The notes beneath the pieces were generated by a model. That model had not been told where the DNA came from and did not search any database. It saw only the letters and a list, made by a program, of their open reading frames with translations. The position numbers and the translations under genes were made by a program. Below, one piece after another: positions 26,699 through 35,943 of a DNA stretch of 64,000 bases. Numbering within the stretch: position 1 is the stretch's first letter; each line of letters opens with the position of its first letter. This stretch comes from Sulfuritalea sp. (lineage in GTDB: Bacteria; Pseudomonadota; Gammaproteobacteria; Burkholderiales; Rhodocyclaceae), in the NCBI GenBank assembly GCA_022842325.1, contig JALHPU010000024.1, positions 1-64,000 on the forward strand, in the 5' to 3' direction.

Positions 26699-28447
26699 CT
26701 ACTCGGCCGCACAGGCGCTCCCGTAGTGGCCAGTGACCAGTCTGCAGCCCGGAAAATACTTGCGCAGCATCGCCTCGTCCTTTGCCTCCCCCTGGCCATG
26801 CAGAACATGCTTCGGCCCGCGCATCCACGGATCGTTCTGCACCAGGTCGACCGCATAGTAGCCGGTACCATTGAGCAGCACGACCTTCCCCGGAACGCCC
26901 TTGCTGCTTTGCGGCACCTGGGCGAGATGCTCCTTCATGTGGTTATGCACCTGCCACAGGCGCAGGGGAAACGCCAGGAGGAAATAGGCGATGGCACCGA
27001 CCCCGATGCGCGCCAGGAGGATTCTGGCGCTGTCCGGACTTTCCTGGCGAATCTCTGCGATCCAGGCATACGCAAGGATTGGCAACACTCCCCACACCGC
27101 ATGAAAGTACCGGTCGCCCCAGCCGTGCCCTTGATCATCCGGCATCAGGAAAAGATATCCGAGGAAGGTCGACGCGGCCGACCAGAACATCAATTGCACA
27201 CGGGTATCCCTGCACCGGGAAACGGCAAATACCGCGAGCAGGGGGATGATGGGAGCAGTCCACAACCATGTCTTGACCAGTCCGGCCAGGCGGGCATATG
27301 CACCGTAAGCGGACGGCCAGGAGAGTATTTGCCAGGCGTGATGCAGCAATCCGGAAATGGCCGAACCAATGCCGGCAGCAGATCCAGCGGCAGTGCCCGC
27401 TCCGGCGGCAGCCGCTGCGCCGGCGGCTACCGGGTCGGCGATTATCTGGGCACGGAAATACAGCCAGGCGCCACCCAGTACCAATACCGACGGCAGATAG
27501 CCCGCGGCCAGCAGAAGCAGGCCTTTCAGCCTGGGCCGGTATGTCCAGCCAATCCACAACAGCCACGGCAGGGCGAAAAAAACATGCCGGATCGGATTGT
27601 GATAGAAGGCCGACAGCCCGCCGACCAAGCCCGCCAGAAACAGCCGCCCTGGCGAAGGCTTCAGCAGCAGGGCGCAAAACGCCAGATTCAGCAGCAGTTG
27701 CCCTGAAGAGGAATAGTAGGAAATGCCGTTGACCAGGAATACCGGGGAGGCTATCGCGAACAGCAGGACCCAGCCTGCCGCCGTCGGGTTGCCGAACAGC
27801 GTCCTGGCGATATAGGCCATGACCAGCAGCGTGGCCCCGACCAGCACCGGATTGCAAAGCCAGGGAACCCCCAGCAACACGAACGGCACCTGCACGAGCG
27901 CGTAACCGGGGAAGTAGCCCGACATCACCGCCCCGGTGGCTGTCGATATCCTCAGGAAGTTGCCCTGGAATCCCTTCGGCAGGAGCCAATCGAGAAGCTC
28001 CGGCGGCCACTGACCGGCAAGACTTCCGGCGGCGAATACCCGGCTCTGGAACCAGTCCGCGTACTCGTCCATGCAAAGCGGATGGTTCTTGTACACGACC
28101 AGCGTGCAGACGCCCAGCAGTGCGGTCACGCCGATCGCCGGCAGCGATGGATTCCGCGCCATCCATGCGGCAAGCCCCTCGACCTGCAGGGCCCTGGGGC
28201 AAAACAAGAGAGCAGCAAGAACCGCCGCCAGGAGCAGCACGGCGTCGAACTCGAAGCGCTCGAACCAGTACCAGAAGAAATTGAACCAGCCGCGCTTGGA
28301 GAATATGAGGTCGTAATTCAGGTCATAGACAAACAAGCCGCAAAAGGCGGTAATCAGCAGCGCCAGAATTATCACGCCCCGCGCAGAAGGCGGATCGCCT
28401 GCTCCTGCGGAAAACAAGCCGGGCGAACTGTTGTTGCGGAAGATCAC
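26699..28447 (-). CDS. Polytopic membrane protein, GT-C glycosyltransferase-like
   Basis: This 582-residue protein has about twelve hydrophobic segments. The first large external loop contains an acidic motif ([20 protein letters not shown], near residues 127-146) of the DE type seen in ArnT/PMT-like GT-C enzymes, which use polyprenyl-phosphate sugars on the periplasmic side. A long Ala/Gly-rich run (about residues 330-355) inserts in a loop and is unusual. The start overlaps the upstream flavoprotein stop as ATGA. GtrA, two genes upstream, is a typical partner for such a transferase. No characterised relative is recognised, so GT-C is a structural inference. Confidence 0.65.
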   Translation of the reverse strand: MIFRNNSSPGLFSAGAGDPPSARGVIILALLITAFCGLFVYDLNYDLIFSKRGWFNFFWYWFERFEFDAVLLLAAVLAALLFCPRALQVEGLAAWMARNPSLPAIGVTALLGVCTLVVYKNHPLCMDEYADWFQSRVFAAGSLAGQWPPELLDWLLPKGFQGNFLRISTATGAVMSGYFPGYALVQVPFVLLGVPWLCNPVLVGATLLVMAYIARTLFGNPTAAGWVLLFAIASPVFLVNGISYYSSSGQLLLNLAFCALLLKPSPGRLFLAGLVGGLSAFYHNPIRHVFFALPWLLWIGWTYRPRLKGLLLLAAGYLPSVLVLGGAWLYFRAQIIADPVAAGAAAAAGAGTAAGSAAGIGSAISGLLHHAWQILSWPSAYGAYARLAGLVKTWLWTAPIIPLLAVFAVSRCRDTRVQLMFWSAASTFLGYLFLMPDDQGHGWGDRYFHAVWGVLPILAYAWIAEIRQESPDSARILLARIGVGAIAYFLLAFPLRLWQVHNHMKEHLAQVPQSSKGVPGKVVLLNGTGYYAVDLVQNDPWMRGPKHVLHGQGEAKDEAMLRKYFPGCRLVTGHYGSACAAE

Positions 28448-30003
28448 TTGGCCGCTTCCTCGTGATAATCGTCATCGATGTTCACCGCCCAGATCGCGGC
28501 CTTGTCGACCTTGCCGTCAAGAATCGCCTCGACCGCCAGCTTCGCCGTCAGCATCGAGTGGTCCTGATTGTTGTAGCGATGCATGCCATTGCGGCCCACC
28601 AGATAGAGATTCTCGAGGCCGTCCAGCCAGGCCCTCACCCGGGGGAACTCCTCATAGGCGCCGAAATAGGCCGGGTAGGTCTTGGGCACGCGAATCACCG
28701 TGCCATCGAGCACATCGGCACGGTCGATCATGCCGATCTTCTCCAGTTCGCCTGCCGCAAACTCGATCATCGCCTGATCCGTCCGCTGCCACAGGTCATC
28801 GCCTTCCTGGCAGAAGTATTCGAGTCCGAGCCAGACCTTGCCGTCCTCCGCCACCAAGTCCGGACTCCAGTTGTTGAAGACCTGCAGGCGTCCGACGCGC
28901 ACATCGCGTTCCTGAATGTAGATCCAGTTGTCCGGCGGCATGTTGTCCGCCCGGGCGCTCTGCGCCTGGCGATTGGCACGCATGCGGGACACCAGCAGCC
29001 CGACGGTGATGAAGTCGCGGTAAGGCAACGCGGCGGCCACCTCGCGCACGTCGGCGGGAGCGGGCGGCTGCATGCCCGCCACCAGATCCTTGACCGGCAT
29101 GGTTGAAATCACGTAGTTGCCCGCGACCTCCACTACCTGCCCTGCCGCATCCGCCGTGATGACCGCAAGCACGCGCCCGCTCTCATGCCGAAAACCTGTC
29201 ACCTGTTGTCCGAAGCGGATCTCGCCGCCGCCCTCGGTCACCCGGCGGGCCACTTCCTGCCACATCTGGCCGGGCCCCAGACGCGGATAGAGGAAATGTT
29301 CGATCAGGCTGGTTTTGGTCGCCTGTGCCGCACCGAAGCGCTGGCGCCAGGCATGGCGCAGGGCTTCGATGATGGAAAGTCCCTTGATCCGCTGCGCGCC
29401 CCATTCGGCACTGATGCGATCGCAGGGCACGCCCCAGACCTTCTCGGTGTAGTCCTTGAAAAAAGTGCGGTACAACTCGCCACCGAAACGGTTGACCAGA
29501 AAATCCTCGAGCGAACGTTCGGTCTTGCGCGGAAACAGCGTCGACCATAGATAGCTGACGCCTATCCTGGCCAGGCGCACGGGACCGAGGTTCACCAGCG
29601 TGGTGGCATTGAGCTTGATCGGATAGTCGAAATACTTGCGCAGGAAATAGATGCGCGAAAGCCGGTCGCGCAGCAGCATCACGCGGCCGGACCCGGCAGC
29701 CGCCGTAGCGTCGGCGCCGACTGTTCGATGCTGTCCCTGATAGGCAATTTCAACCGTTGCCGCATCGGCCGCGATCGGCAGGATCTCCCGCCACCAGTTC
29801 ATCACCCAGTCGGACTTGGAAAAGAAACGATGGCCGCCGATGTCCATCCGGTTGCCCTTGTACTCGACCGTACGCGAAATGCCGCCGACGTCATGCGAGG
29901 CTTCGAGCACCAGGGGCTGCATACGGCCGTCGCGCACCAGTTCCAGCGCGGCCGTGAGGCCGGCGGGACCGGCGCCGATGATGATGACGAGAGGTTTCTG
30001 CAT
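28444..30003 (-). CDS. FAD-dependent oxidoreductase, UDP-galactopyranose mutase/amine-oxidase-like
   Basis: This 519-residue flavoprotein has an N-terminal dinucleotide site [16 protein letters not shown] and then [26 protein letters not shown], the pattern of the NAD(P)/FAD-dependent group related to Glf and protoporphyrinogen oxidase. The C-terminal [18 protein letters not shown] closes the FAD site. It lies between gtrA (6-nt gap) and a GT-C-like membrane protein. A role in sugar modification at a lipid-linked or nucleotide level is likely from context, but the substrate is unknown. A REP-like palindrome lies inside the reading frame near residues 95-101. Confidence 0.82.
   Translation of the reverse strand: MQKPLVIIIGAGPAGLTAALELVRDGRMQPLVLEASHDVGGISRTVEYKGNRMDIGGHRFFSKSDWVMNWWREILPIAADAATVEIAYQGQHRTVGADATAAAGSGRVMLLRDRLSRIYFLRKYFDYPIKLNATTLVNLGPVRLARIGVSYLWSTLFPRKTERSLEDFLVNRFGGELYRTFFKDYTEKVWGVPCDRISAEWGAQRIKGLSIIEALRHAWRQRFGAAQATKTSLIEHFLYPRLGPGQMWQEVARRVTEGGGEIRFGQQVTGFRHESGRVLAVITADAAGQVVEVAGNYVISTMPVKDLVAGMQPPAPADVREVAAALPYRDFITVGLLVSRMRANRQAQSARADNMPPDNWIYIQERDVRVGRLQVFNNWSPDLVAEDGKVWLGLEYFCQEGDDLWQRTDQAMIEFAAGELEKIGMIDRADVLDGTVIRVPKTYPAYFGAYEEFPRVRAWLDGLENLYLVGRNGMHRYNNQDHSMLTAKLAVEAILDGKVDKAAIWAVNIDDDYHEEAAK
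29700..29722 (+). repeat. REP-like 23-bp palindrome, copy within coding sequence
   Basis: CCGCCG, the centre TAGCGTCGG and CGCCGACT differ from the copy at 60831 at a few positions only. It falls inside the flavoprotein gene and encodes part of a Gly/Ala-rich stretch ([10 protein letters not shown]). Confidence 0.45.
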
Positions 30004-30009
30004 GCGCGA

Positions 30010-30411
30010 TTATGGCCGGAACAGGCCCCATTTGCGCAGACCGAAATTGAAGGAGAAGGTCAGCATTGCGGCAACCGCCTTCGCCATCAACAAGCCGAGC
30101 CCGGCATGCTCGACGGCAGCATAGATCGCCAGGTTGTTCAGCCCCAGACCAGCCACGCCGACCGCTGCAAATGCTGCAAACTCTGTCCTGGGAAAGGCCG
30201 CAAGACGGCGATGCCGGAACACCCAGCGCACGGAAAGCAGGTAACTCGTCGTCGCCCCGAGGATAAAACCGAAGGTCGCCGCCCAGAGGTAATGAACGAA
30301 ATTTGCCGCCAGCAGCAAACCCGCCGTGTCGACTGCCAGTGCCACCCCGCTCACCGCCAGATAGCGCAGCAGTTCGGTCGCCGTGGCGTGCAGTCCGCGT
30401 TCTGCAGTCAT
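30010..30411 (-). CDS. GtrA-family membrane protein
   Basis: This 133-residue protein has four hydrophobic segments and the GtrA pattern: LLRYLAVSGVALAVDTAGLLL at the start, TSYLLSVRWVFRHR in the middle, and FNFGLRKWGLFRP at the C-terminus. GtrA-like proteins are thought to help flip polyprenyl-phosphate-linked sugars. It is the first gene of a four-gene minus-strand unit with a flavoprotein, a GT-C-like protein and an FkbM methyltransferase; together these suggest a periplasmic glycan modification route. Confidence 0.88.
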   Translation of the reverse strand: MTAERGLHATATELLRYLAVSGVALAVDTAGLLLAANFVHYLWAATFGFILGATTSYLLSVRWVFRHRRLAAFPRTEFAAFAAVGVAGLGLNNLAIYAAVEHAGLGLLMAKAVAAMLTFSFNFGLRKWGLFRP

Positions 30412-30428
30412 TGCCTTGCCTGGGGAAC

Positions 30429-30451
30429 AGTCGGCGCCGGCGAGACGGCGA
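30429..30451 (-). repeat. REP-like 23-bp palindrome, intergenic copy
   Basis: On the minus strand TCGCCG, the centre TCTCGCCGG and CGCCGACT. It occupies the short gap between the ABC ATPase stop and the gtrA start. Confidence 0.6.
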
Positions 30452-30490
30452 CGCCCTTCGCGGATGACACCGCTGCCGCAAAAACCAGGC

Positions 30491-31387
30491 TCAAGACCCC
30501 TTCACCACATTGAGAAACGCCGTCTCGAGCGACAAGGTCGGCTTGATCTCGATCAGCGAATGTCCGGCGGATTCCAGCGCGCGCAGGGTTTCCCACAGGC
30601 TGGTGCGCGAAACCTCGATGACCCAGCGCCCGCCCGGCTCGGCCAGCATCCCGTCGAGGACGGCGGCCGCGCCCGCGCTGCGCACCAGTACGCGTTCGTC
30701 CTCCCCCACCAGTTCGCCCGGTGTGCGCACCGCCCGCAGTTCGCCCTTGTGGATCAGGCCGAAGCGATCGGCCAGGCGCTCCACGTCGTGCAGCACGTGC
30801 GAGGTCAGAAAGATCGTGCCGCCCTGCTGCCGATATTCGGAAAGAATATCCACGACCTCGCGCCGGCCGATCGGGTCGAGCCCGGACAGGGGCTCGTCGA
30901 GGATCAGCAGGCGCGGCTCGACCGCCATCGCGTGCGCCAGCGCCGTGCGCTGCGCCATGCCCTTGGAAAAGCCGCGCACCACCTTGTTCGCCACCTCGGC
31001 AAGGCCGAAGCGCTCCAGCCATTTCATGCAGTGCGCCCGGGCGCCGGCCGGCTTGCGGCGATGGAGTTCCAGGCCCATCGAAAGAATTTCGAGCGGCGTC
31101 AGGTAATCCGGCAGGCTGGGATTTTCCGGCACGTAACCCAGGCCGCGGCGCGATTCGGGATCGCTCACATCGACGCCGAACAGGCTTGCCGTGCCGGCAC
31201 TGGGCGACATCACGCCGGTGAGTATCTTGATGGTCGTGCTTTTTCCGGCACCGTTCGGACCGACGAAGCCGAAGGTCTCTCCGGCCTCGATGACCAGCGA
31301 GATCCCCTTCAATGCCTCGAAGGGTGGCGAAGCCCAGCGCCGGGGATAGGTCTTTTTCAGCTTGCTTATCGAAATCGCGGCGTTCAT
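30491..31387 (-). CDS. ABC transporter ATP-binding protein
   Basis: This 298-residue ATPase of the CcmA/NatA type has Walker A GPNGAGKSTT near residue 44, a signature region (VVRGFSKGMAQRTALAHAMA) and Walker B RLLILDEPLSGLDP. The C-terminal ~80 residues are the extra domain common in this type. It follows the uncharacterised gene by one base, and the permease lies one gene further upstream. The substrate is unknown. The operon begins next to the split pilin pair, so a role in pilus biogenesis or in exporting a pilus modification is possible. Confidence 0.88.
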   Translation of the reverse strand: MNAAISISKLKKTYPRRWASPPFEALKGISLVIEAGETFGFVGPNGAGKSTTIKILTGVMSPSAGTASLFGVDVSDPESRRGLGYVPENPSLPDYLTPLEILSMGLELHRRKPAGARAHCMKWLERFGLAEVANKVVRGFSKGMAQRTALAHAMAVEPRLLILDEPLSGLDPIGRREVVDILSEYRQQGGTIFLTSHVLHDVERLADRFGLIHKGELRAVRTPGELVGEDERVLVRSAGAAAVLDGMLAEPGGRWVIEVSRTSLWETLRALESAGHSLIEIKPTLSLETAFLNVVKGS

Positions 31388-31388
31388 G

Positions 31389-32258
31389 TCAGCGTTGCCT
31401 TTCGGTTGCTACGGGTGCGGGAGGTGGCGAATTACTCAACACGACCTGACCTTGCGGGTCGATCGCAAAACCGAAGCCAAACGGAAGCTTGGGAATCCCG
31501 GCGACGATGCCTGCCGTCACCAGTTCGTCGAGCGTGGCGGGCGGGCGGCCGAAACGCTGCCGATACGTAGCCGCCGCTACGCGCATGTCGCGCAGCATCT
31601 GCAGCCGGACCACGCGCTGCTCCAGATAGCGACGGAAATCGACACGGCCGGACTGTTTGGCCATGGCCTCCACCACGCGGATTGCCAGATCGAGGTCGCC
31701 TGCCCGGTCGAGCCAGATCGCCGCCAGGTTCTGCATCTGCAAGCGGTCCTGGCCTTCCGGCAGGTGTTCCGCGGCTTCGCGCATCCAGGCCGATGCGCCC
31801 GCGGCATCGCCCTTGAAATGCAGCAGATTGAAGGCATAGTAAAACGCCGGCTGGTAATCGAAGCGGCGCGCCAGGGTCGCGCGGGCGAGAATTCTCTGCG
31901 CGGAATCGACCTCGTCATTCCAGGGCAATATCGCCGTGGCGATGTAGTAGTTGTCCTCGTGTCCCGGATTCAGCCAGGAAACATCCTCCTGCACCTTGGC
32001 CAGAATCCGGAATTCCTCGCGCTTCATCTTGAAATTGTCCGTCCACAGCGCGCGGATGGCCGAGATGTTCGCCGCCAGAAAGCGGTCTCCCCCCGTCATC
32101 GCCACCTGGACGAACAGCGGCAATGCCACCCGGATTTCAACGCTCACGGTCTGGCGCGGCGCAAGCTTGAGTCGCTGGTTAATGGCGACAAACGCCATCG
32201 CGGCGAGAACCGCCAGCAACCAGAGTCTTGCGCTGCGTCCCAGTGTTCCCGGTTTCAT
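31389..32258 (-). CDS. Uncharacterised membrane-anchored helical-repeat protein
   Basis: This 289-residue protein has one N-terminal membrane anchor (LWLLAVLAAMAFVAI) and then an extracytoplasmic helical region with TPR-like spacing: YYIATAILPWNDEVDSAQRIL, AFYYAFNLLHFKGDAAGASAW, NLAAIWLDRAGDLDLAIRVV. The C-terminal third (YRQRFGRPPATLDELVTAGIV) resembles the short periplasmic tail often seen in proteins encoded beside type IV pilin loci. I do not recognise a named family. It sits between the ABC permease and the ATPase, implying that it works with that transporter. Confidence 0.75.
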   Translation of the reverse strand: MKPGTLGRSARLWLLAVLAAMAFVAINQRLKLAPRQTVSVEIRVALPLFVQVAMTGGDRFLAANISAIRALWTDNFKMKREEFRILAKVQEDVSWLNPGHEDNYYIATAILPWNDEVDSAQRILARATLARRFDYQPAFYYAFNLLHFKGDAAGASAWMREAAEHLPEGQDRLQMQNLAAIWLDRAGDLDLAIRVVEAMAKQSGRVDFRRYLEQRVVRLQMLRDMRVAAATYRQRFGRPPATLDELVTAGIVAGIPKLPFGFGFAIDPQGQVVLSNSPPPAPVATERQR

Positions 32259-32280
32259 CGCCGTTCCACCAGCGCCGACT
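32258..32280 (+). repeat. REP-like 23-bp palindrome filling an intergenic gap
   Basis: TCGCCG, the centre TTCCACCAG and CGCCGACT. It fills exactly the 20-nt space between the start codon of the uncharacterised gene and the stop codon of the ABC permease gene. Confidence 0.55.
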
Positions 32281-33079
32281 ATTCGAACTCGCGGCGATTG
32301 AACGCCAGCACGGCCAGAGTCACCAGCAAAACGATGTAGGCGAGAGCGACGAGGCCGCCGCCCGCCATTGCGGTCGAATCCGGCGCGATGCCATACATCG
32401 GCCAGTTACGCCAATCCAGCCGCGACAGGTCTGGCAAGAACCAGTGGATCGCATCCACCACCGGCGCCAGGCGCATGATGTCCCGATCGCCATCCGCGCC
32501 CTGCGCGAGGTACTCGGCCACCGCGCCCAGGCTCTTGCCGGCGGCAGCGAATGCAAGCCCCAGGGCCAGCGGCAGCATCGGCACCGTCGACAGGCTGGCG
32601 ATCCACAGCGCAAAGGCCGTAACCACCGCCGCATCGGCCCAGAGGCCGAGGACAGTCGTCCAGTAAGCTGCCCCCGGCGCCACGCGAAACGCCTGCTCGT
32701 ACTGCCCTCCCGCATTCAGCACGACGACCCACAGCAACATGCCGAGCACGGCCGCCGCGAGCCCCAGCATGCCGAGTACCGCAAGATAGCGGCCGATCAG
32801 GTATTGCCCGCGCGGGACCGGATAGGTCAGGGCGAACAGCACGGTCCGGCGCTGAATCTCCTGCCCGACCAGTTCCTGCACCCAGAACAGCGCGAACAGG
32901 ATGAGCGAGAACCTGAGCCCGGAGAGCCCGACGTCGAGGGCCACGGTTTTCGGCTGGCGCGGCGAGAACGCGGCGGACAGGTATGCCATTCCGATCAGCA
33001 GCACGCCCAGCACCAGCACTGCCTGGATGCTGCGACTGCGCAACCCGGCGCGCCAGGCGGAAATCAAAAACGACTTCAT
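32279..33079 (-). CDS. ABC-2 family transporter permease
   Basis: This 266-residue permease has an N-terminal cytoplasmic segment (FLISAWRAGLRSRSIQA) and about six membrane helices, with the ABC-2 pattern LVGQEIQRRTVLFALTYPVPRGQYLIGRYLAV in the first cytoplasmic loop. The frame runs further upstream, but ATG 33079 overlaps the preceding gene's stop as ATGA. It partners the ATPase at 30491. The transported substrate is unknown. Confidence 0.85.
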   Translation of the reverse strand: MKSFLISAWRAGLRSRSIQAVLVLGVLLIGMAYLSAAFSPRQPKTVALDVGLSGLRFSLILFALFWVQELVGQEIQRRTVLFALTYPVPRGQYLIGRYLAVLGMLGLAAAVLGMLLWVVVLNAGGQYEQAFRVAPGAAYWTTVLGLWADAAVVTAFALWIASLSTVPMLPLALGLAFAAAGKSLGAVAEYLAQGADGDRDIMRLAPVVDAIHWFLPDLSRLDWRNWPMYGIAPDSTAMAGGGLVALAYIVLLVTLAVLAFNRREFE

Positions 33080-35079
33080 CGGTTTGCTCCTTTTTCCAGA
33101 TTTCCTGCATTTTGCCGGGGCATGACAGTCGGCGCCGGCAACACGGCGCGAAACGCGCCGCAGGAATACAGCCAGAGGCCGGACTGCCCGGTTGCGGAAA
33201 CCGGCGGCAGCGTATTTTGCGACAAAGCCCGGTCGGAAACCACCCAGTCCAGGGCCGGATCTTCGCACGCGTAGAGCATCCCCGGACCGGTCAGCGTGAC
33301 CGGCCGCTTGTAACTCTGATGCAGGTTGCCCGTCTGGTCCAGCGCTTCGCCGGTGAGACGCCGGTATCGATCCAGCAACAAGGATTCCTCGGCCGCCGAC
33401 ACGGGCCAGGATTCCGCCAGCGAAGCCACTGCCAGACGCTGCCGGCGACGCAACATCTCGAAGGTCTTCTCGCGCGAGAAAACGCTGCCGATCACCTGAT
33501 CGGAACTCCCGTAGTTCGCCGTCCCCAACTCGTGCCAGACACGCTGCGGCATGGGGCCCGGCCATAACACGACGTCCCCCGGACGAATCGCACCGGCGAA
33601 CATGGGCGGGGGCGACGAGTCGCGCAGATGTTCCCAGGCGCGGTATTTTTCGAGGCGCTGATCCCAATGCAGGCCCGCAAACACCAGCAGCAATGCGCTC
33701 CCCGCCAGCAGAATCCGCACCGGCAGGCCCGAGGTCAGCAGCCAGGCCCACAGCAGCGCCCCGACGCCAAATCCGCCAGCCAGCAGCAGGCCATCCAGCG
33801 CCGGAAATCCGGACTGGACGTTTTGCGCCAAGCCATTGCCCAGAATCACCAGATCCTGAACATAGCCGGGCACGACCGCGAGCAGCAAGCCGAGCAGCAG
33901 CAGCCAGGCAAGGCTGCCCGCCAGCGCGTCGATGCGCCGGCCGAGCGCTGCCACTGGCGCCTGCAAGGGCGATTGGAAAACCACCCAGCTTGCGAACAGG
34001 ACATAGCCCAGCCAATCACTGGCGATCACCAACAGCAGCCCGCCGATCGTCCACCAGATTCGATGCCTGCCGCGCCAGGCGCTTCCCAGTATCGCGGCCA
34101 GCGCAAAAATCCCGAGGAATACCACCACCCACATGGCCCGCCATGGCTGCGTCTGGATGATCAGCACCGCGGGATAAAGGTAGGAAGCCAGTTGCGCCAT
34201 CAGAAATCCTGCAGCGCCTATCGCGGCGCCCAGCCGGTACCAGCGACGGCCAGTTTCTGCGCTGAAATGGGCGGCCCACAGCAGCAGCGACAGCCAGGCC
34301 AGGGTTGCGTTGATGCGTGCCGTCCCCGGAGGGCCAACGAATATGTCGATACTCGAATGGCGAATGATGCTTTCCCATGCCGGATCGAGTCTTTGCAGCG
34401 CGCCGAATCCGCTGAGGTGCAAGCCCGCAATCATCAGCAGCGCGACCGCGCCGGCTGTCAGAACCATCCGGTCGGACATTCTCTGCGCGATGATCATCAG
34501 CAGCGGCCAGATGCCCAGCAGGGGATGGATTGCGCAGCTGGCGATTGCCAGCGCCACGGCCGTGCGAAACCGCTGCCGCATCGCCAGACCGAGCGCCAAT
34601 GCCCCCAAAGGGAAGGCGATGCTGCGCGCCGTCGGAAACGCCTCGTTCAGAACAAAGGTGTTGCCATTGGGGGAATAGTTGAACGACGCGATCGCACAAA
34701 GCAGGACGGCGAAGGCTTGCCAGCGGCGATCGTCGATCAGGCTGCGCGCCACCACCGCCGCGGCCGCCACCCAGAGTCCGCCGCCCAGGGCGGACACGGC
34801 CAGCGCGGCATTGGGCAATCCGACCGCCGCTGCGAGACTTCCATAGAGCGGGGTAAACACCGAGTAGCGATCCTGCGAACCAAACAGGAAGAAGGGATCG
34901 CGTGCATAAGCCTCGGGCGACAACCAATGCCAGACCAGCAGCGAATAGACCCGGGCGTCATGCTCGACCATTCCGACATAGGCGTGATTGATGCACCACA
35001 AGGCGGCAGCAAGCATCAGCACGGACCATGCACGGCCTTGATCGGACCGATGCGCCGCGGATGACATCAGAGATTCCAT
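33076..35079 (-). CDS. Large polytopic membrane protein of unknown function
   Basis: The protein has about 667 residues and twelve or more hydrophobic segments. The first loop reads VEHDARVYSLLVWHWLSPEAYARDPFFLFG, a charged external loop like those of GT-C type enzymes. The last ~170 residues are soluble (VLWPGPMPQRVWHELG, SREKTFEMLRRRQRLAVASL). No family is recognised with confidence. The start at 35079 is preferred over 35067 and 35175; the 35175 frame would translate the repeat element. A REP-like palindrome overlaps its 3' end. It is the first gene of the ABC operon beyond the split-pilin terminator. Confidence 0.7.
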   Translation of the reverse strand: MESLMSSAAHRSDQGRAWSVLMLAAALWCINHAYVGMVEHDARVYSLLVWHWLSPEAYARDPFFLFGSQDRYSVFTPLYGSLAAAVGLPNAALAVSALGGGLWVAAAAVVARSLIDDRRWQAFAVLLCAIASFNYSPNGNTFVLNEAFPTARSIAFPLGALALGLAMRQRFRTAVALAIASCAIHPLLGIWPLLMIIAQRMSDRMVLTAGAVALLMIAGLHLSGFGALQRLDPAWESIIRHSSIDIFVGPPGTARINATLAWLSLLLWAAHFSAETGRRWYRLGAAIGAAGFLMAQLASYLYPAVLIIQTQPWRAMWVVVFLGIFALAAILGSAWRGRHRIWWTIGGLLLVIASDWLGYVLFASWVVFQSPLQAPVAALGRRIDALAGSLAWLLLLGLLLAVVPGYVQDLVILGNGLAQNVQSGFPALDGLLLAGGFGVGALLWAWLLTSGLPVRILLAGSALLLVFAGLHWDQRLEKYRAWEHLRDSSPPPMFAGAIRPGDVVLWPGPMPQRVWHELGTANYGSSDQVIGSVFSREKTFEMLRRRQRLAVASLAESWPVSAAEESLLLDRYRRLTGEALDQTGNLHQSYKRPVTLTGPGMLYACEDPALDWVVSDRALSQNTLPPVSATGQSGLWLYSCGAFRAVLPAPTVMPRQNAGNLEKGANR
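33127..33148 (-). repeat. REP-like palindrome within the 3' end of a gene
   Basis: AGTCGGCG, CCGGCAACA and CGGCG match the family in minus orientation. It lies in the last 25 codons of the large membrane-protein gene (encoding LPAPTVM). Confidence 0.5.
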
Positions 35080-35095
35080 TCCCGTTGGCAAATCC

Positions 35096-35171
35096 GGAGG
35101 ATACCGCCCCCGGCGCGGGCCGGAGACATATCCCACCGGGGGATACCGTCCCCGCCCGGCGGGGACATAAA
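35096..35171 (+). repeat. Two-hairpin dispersed element, tandem copy 2
   Basis: The main unit is 35130-35171: ATCCC with GGGAT, ACC, GTCCCCG (35148-35154) pairing with CGGGGAC (35160-35166), then ATAAA. A degenerate second unit (GGATACCGCCCCCGGCG...GGAGACATA) precedes it at 35096-35129, so two units lie in tandem between the terminator and the membrane-protein gene. Confidence 0.65.
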
Positions 35172-35172
35172 G

Positions 35173-35200
35173 CAAAAGCGCGCCCGAAGACGCGCTTTTG
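35173..35200 (-). terminator. Rho-independent terminator after the split-pilin pair
   Basis: A perfect 10-bp stem, CAAAAGCGCG with CGCGCTTTTG, over an 8-nt loop. On the minus strand it lies 18 nt after the stop of the secreted-protein gene and ends in GCTTTTGCTTT. It separates the pilin pair from the ABC operon. Confidence 0.85.
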
Positions 35201-35217
35201 TTCAGACAACGAACTGA

Positions 35218-35631
35218 TTACATCGACGAGGCGGCGTCGGTAGCTGCCGTCACATTGGCAGCCGTACATGCATCGTTGGTGCCGGTGCACTTGGTGTGGG
35301 TGACAACCGCACCGCCGTTGCTGCTGCCCTTGACGGTCTGATTGCCCTTGGCAGAGCCCGCACCCACCGTAAACAGCGTGCCGCTGATGTTGGCGAATGC
35401 CACGTGAGTATTGGCGGAGCACTGCACCGCAAAGCCGGTCTTGATGAACGAATCAGCGACCGTGTAGGGTGAGCCGGGACCGCCAGCAACGTTCCACTTG
35501 GTGGCACTCTCACCAGCACAAACGGCAGCCGGAGTAGCGCTGGGAGTGCCGGCAGCGTCAGCCGCTTGCGCGGGGCCGGAAACGGAACCAGCAAGCGCCA
35601 TGGCAGCCAGAACAGTGTAAGTTTTTTTCAT
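35218..35631 (-). CDS. Small secreted protein, candidate C-terminal partner of a split pilin
   Basis: The 137-residue precursor has a Sec signal peptide: MKKTYTVLAAMALAGSVSG then PAQA/AD as a likely cleavage site near residue 25. The mature part of about 112 residues is rich in Ala, Gly, Ser and Thr and contains four cysteines (AAVCAGES, AVQCSANT, HTKCTG, DACTAA), enough for two disulfides. ATG 35631 follows AAGGAG by 8 nt; a TTG at 35637 is too close to that site. It starts 12 nt after the pilin stop and ends at a terminator, so the two are a bicistronic unit. The arrangement resembles the PilA-N/PilA-C (Spc) pair of Geobacter. No family is recognised from sequence alone. Confidence 0.75.
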   Translation of the reverse strand: MKKTYTVLAAMALAGSVSGPAQAADAAGTPSATPAAVCAGESATKWNVAGGPGSPYTVADSFIKTGFAVQCSANTHVAFANISGTLFTVGAGSAKGNQTVKGSSNGGAVVTHTKCTGTNDACTAANVTAATDAASSM

Positions 35632-35643
35632 AGTCAAGGCTCC

Positions 35644-35829
35644 TTAGCTTTGCGAATTGGCAATGGCCGAAGTCAGCAGATTGCGGGCGTCCGACATGGC
35701 CGCCTTGTTCTCTGCTTTCTTGGTGTATTCCGTGAACTGCGGAATCGCAATCGCGGCAAGGATGCCGATGATCGCGACCACGATCATCAGCTCAATCAGG
35801 GTAAAACCCTTTTGCAGACTCTTTTTCAT
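35644..35829 (-). CDS. pilA: Short type IV pilin (N-terminal helix only)
   Basis: This 61-residue prepilin has the leader MKKSLQKG cut by PilD before [24 protein letters not shown], with Glu5 of the mature protein present. The mature chain is only 53 residues and stops after the alpha1 helix, with no globular domain and no disulfide loop. Aromatics are Phe1, Phe24 and Tyr27 of the mature chain. AGGAG lies 7 nt before ATG 35829. The short length, and the secreted-protein gene 12 nt downstream, match a split-pilin layout. No other pilus assembly genes (pilC, pilD, pilQ) are nearby. Confidence 0.88.
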   Translation of the reverse strand: MKKSLQKGFTLIELMIVVAIIGILAAIAIPQFTEYTKKAENKAAMSDARNLLTSAIANSQS

Positions 35830-35943
35830 TCAATTTCTCCTATCGAAGGGGCGACACCTGTCGCTGGAACAATTCGAGCAAATTTTGTGCCCGGCAACCT
35901 TTCCCTGCCGTCGTTGCCAGCGGACATTGTATACGCTGCAAAC

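Noticed and set aside
35644-35829. Conductive e-pilin of the Geobacter type
   Set aside because: The short length fits, but only three aromatics lie in the 53-residue mature chain, so I do not claim conductivity; only the split-pilin layout is reported.
35860-35940. Sigma-54 promoter for the pilin gene
   Set aside because: TGGCAACGACGGCAGG resembles a -24 box, but no GC follows at the required distance.
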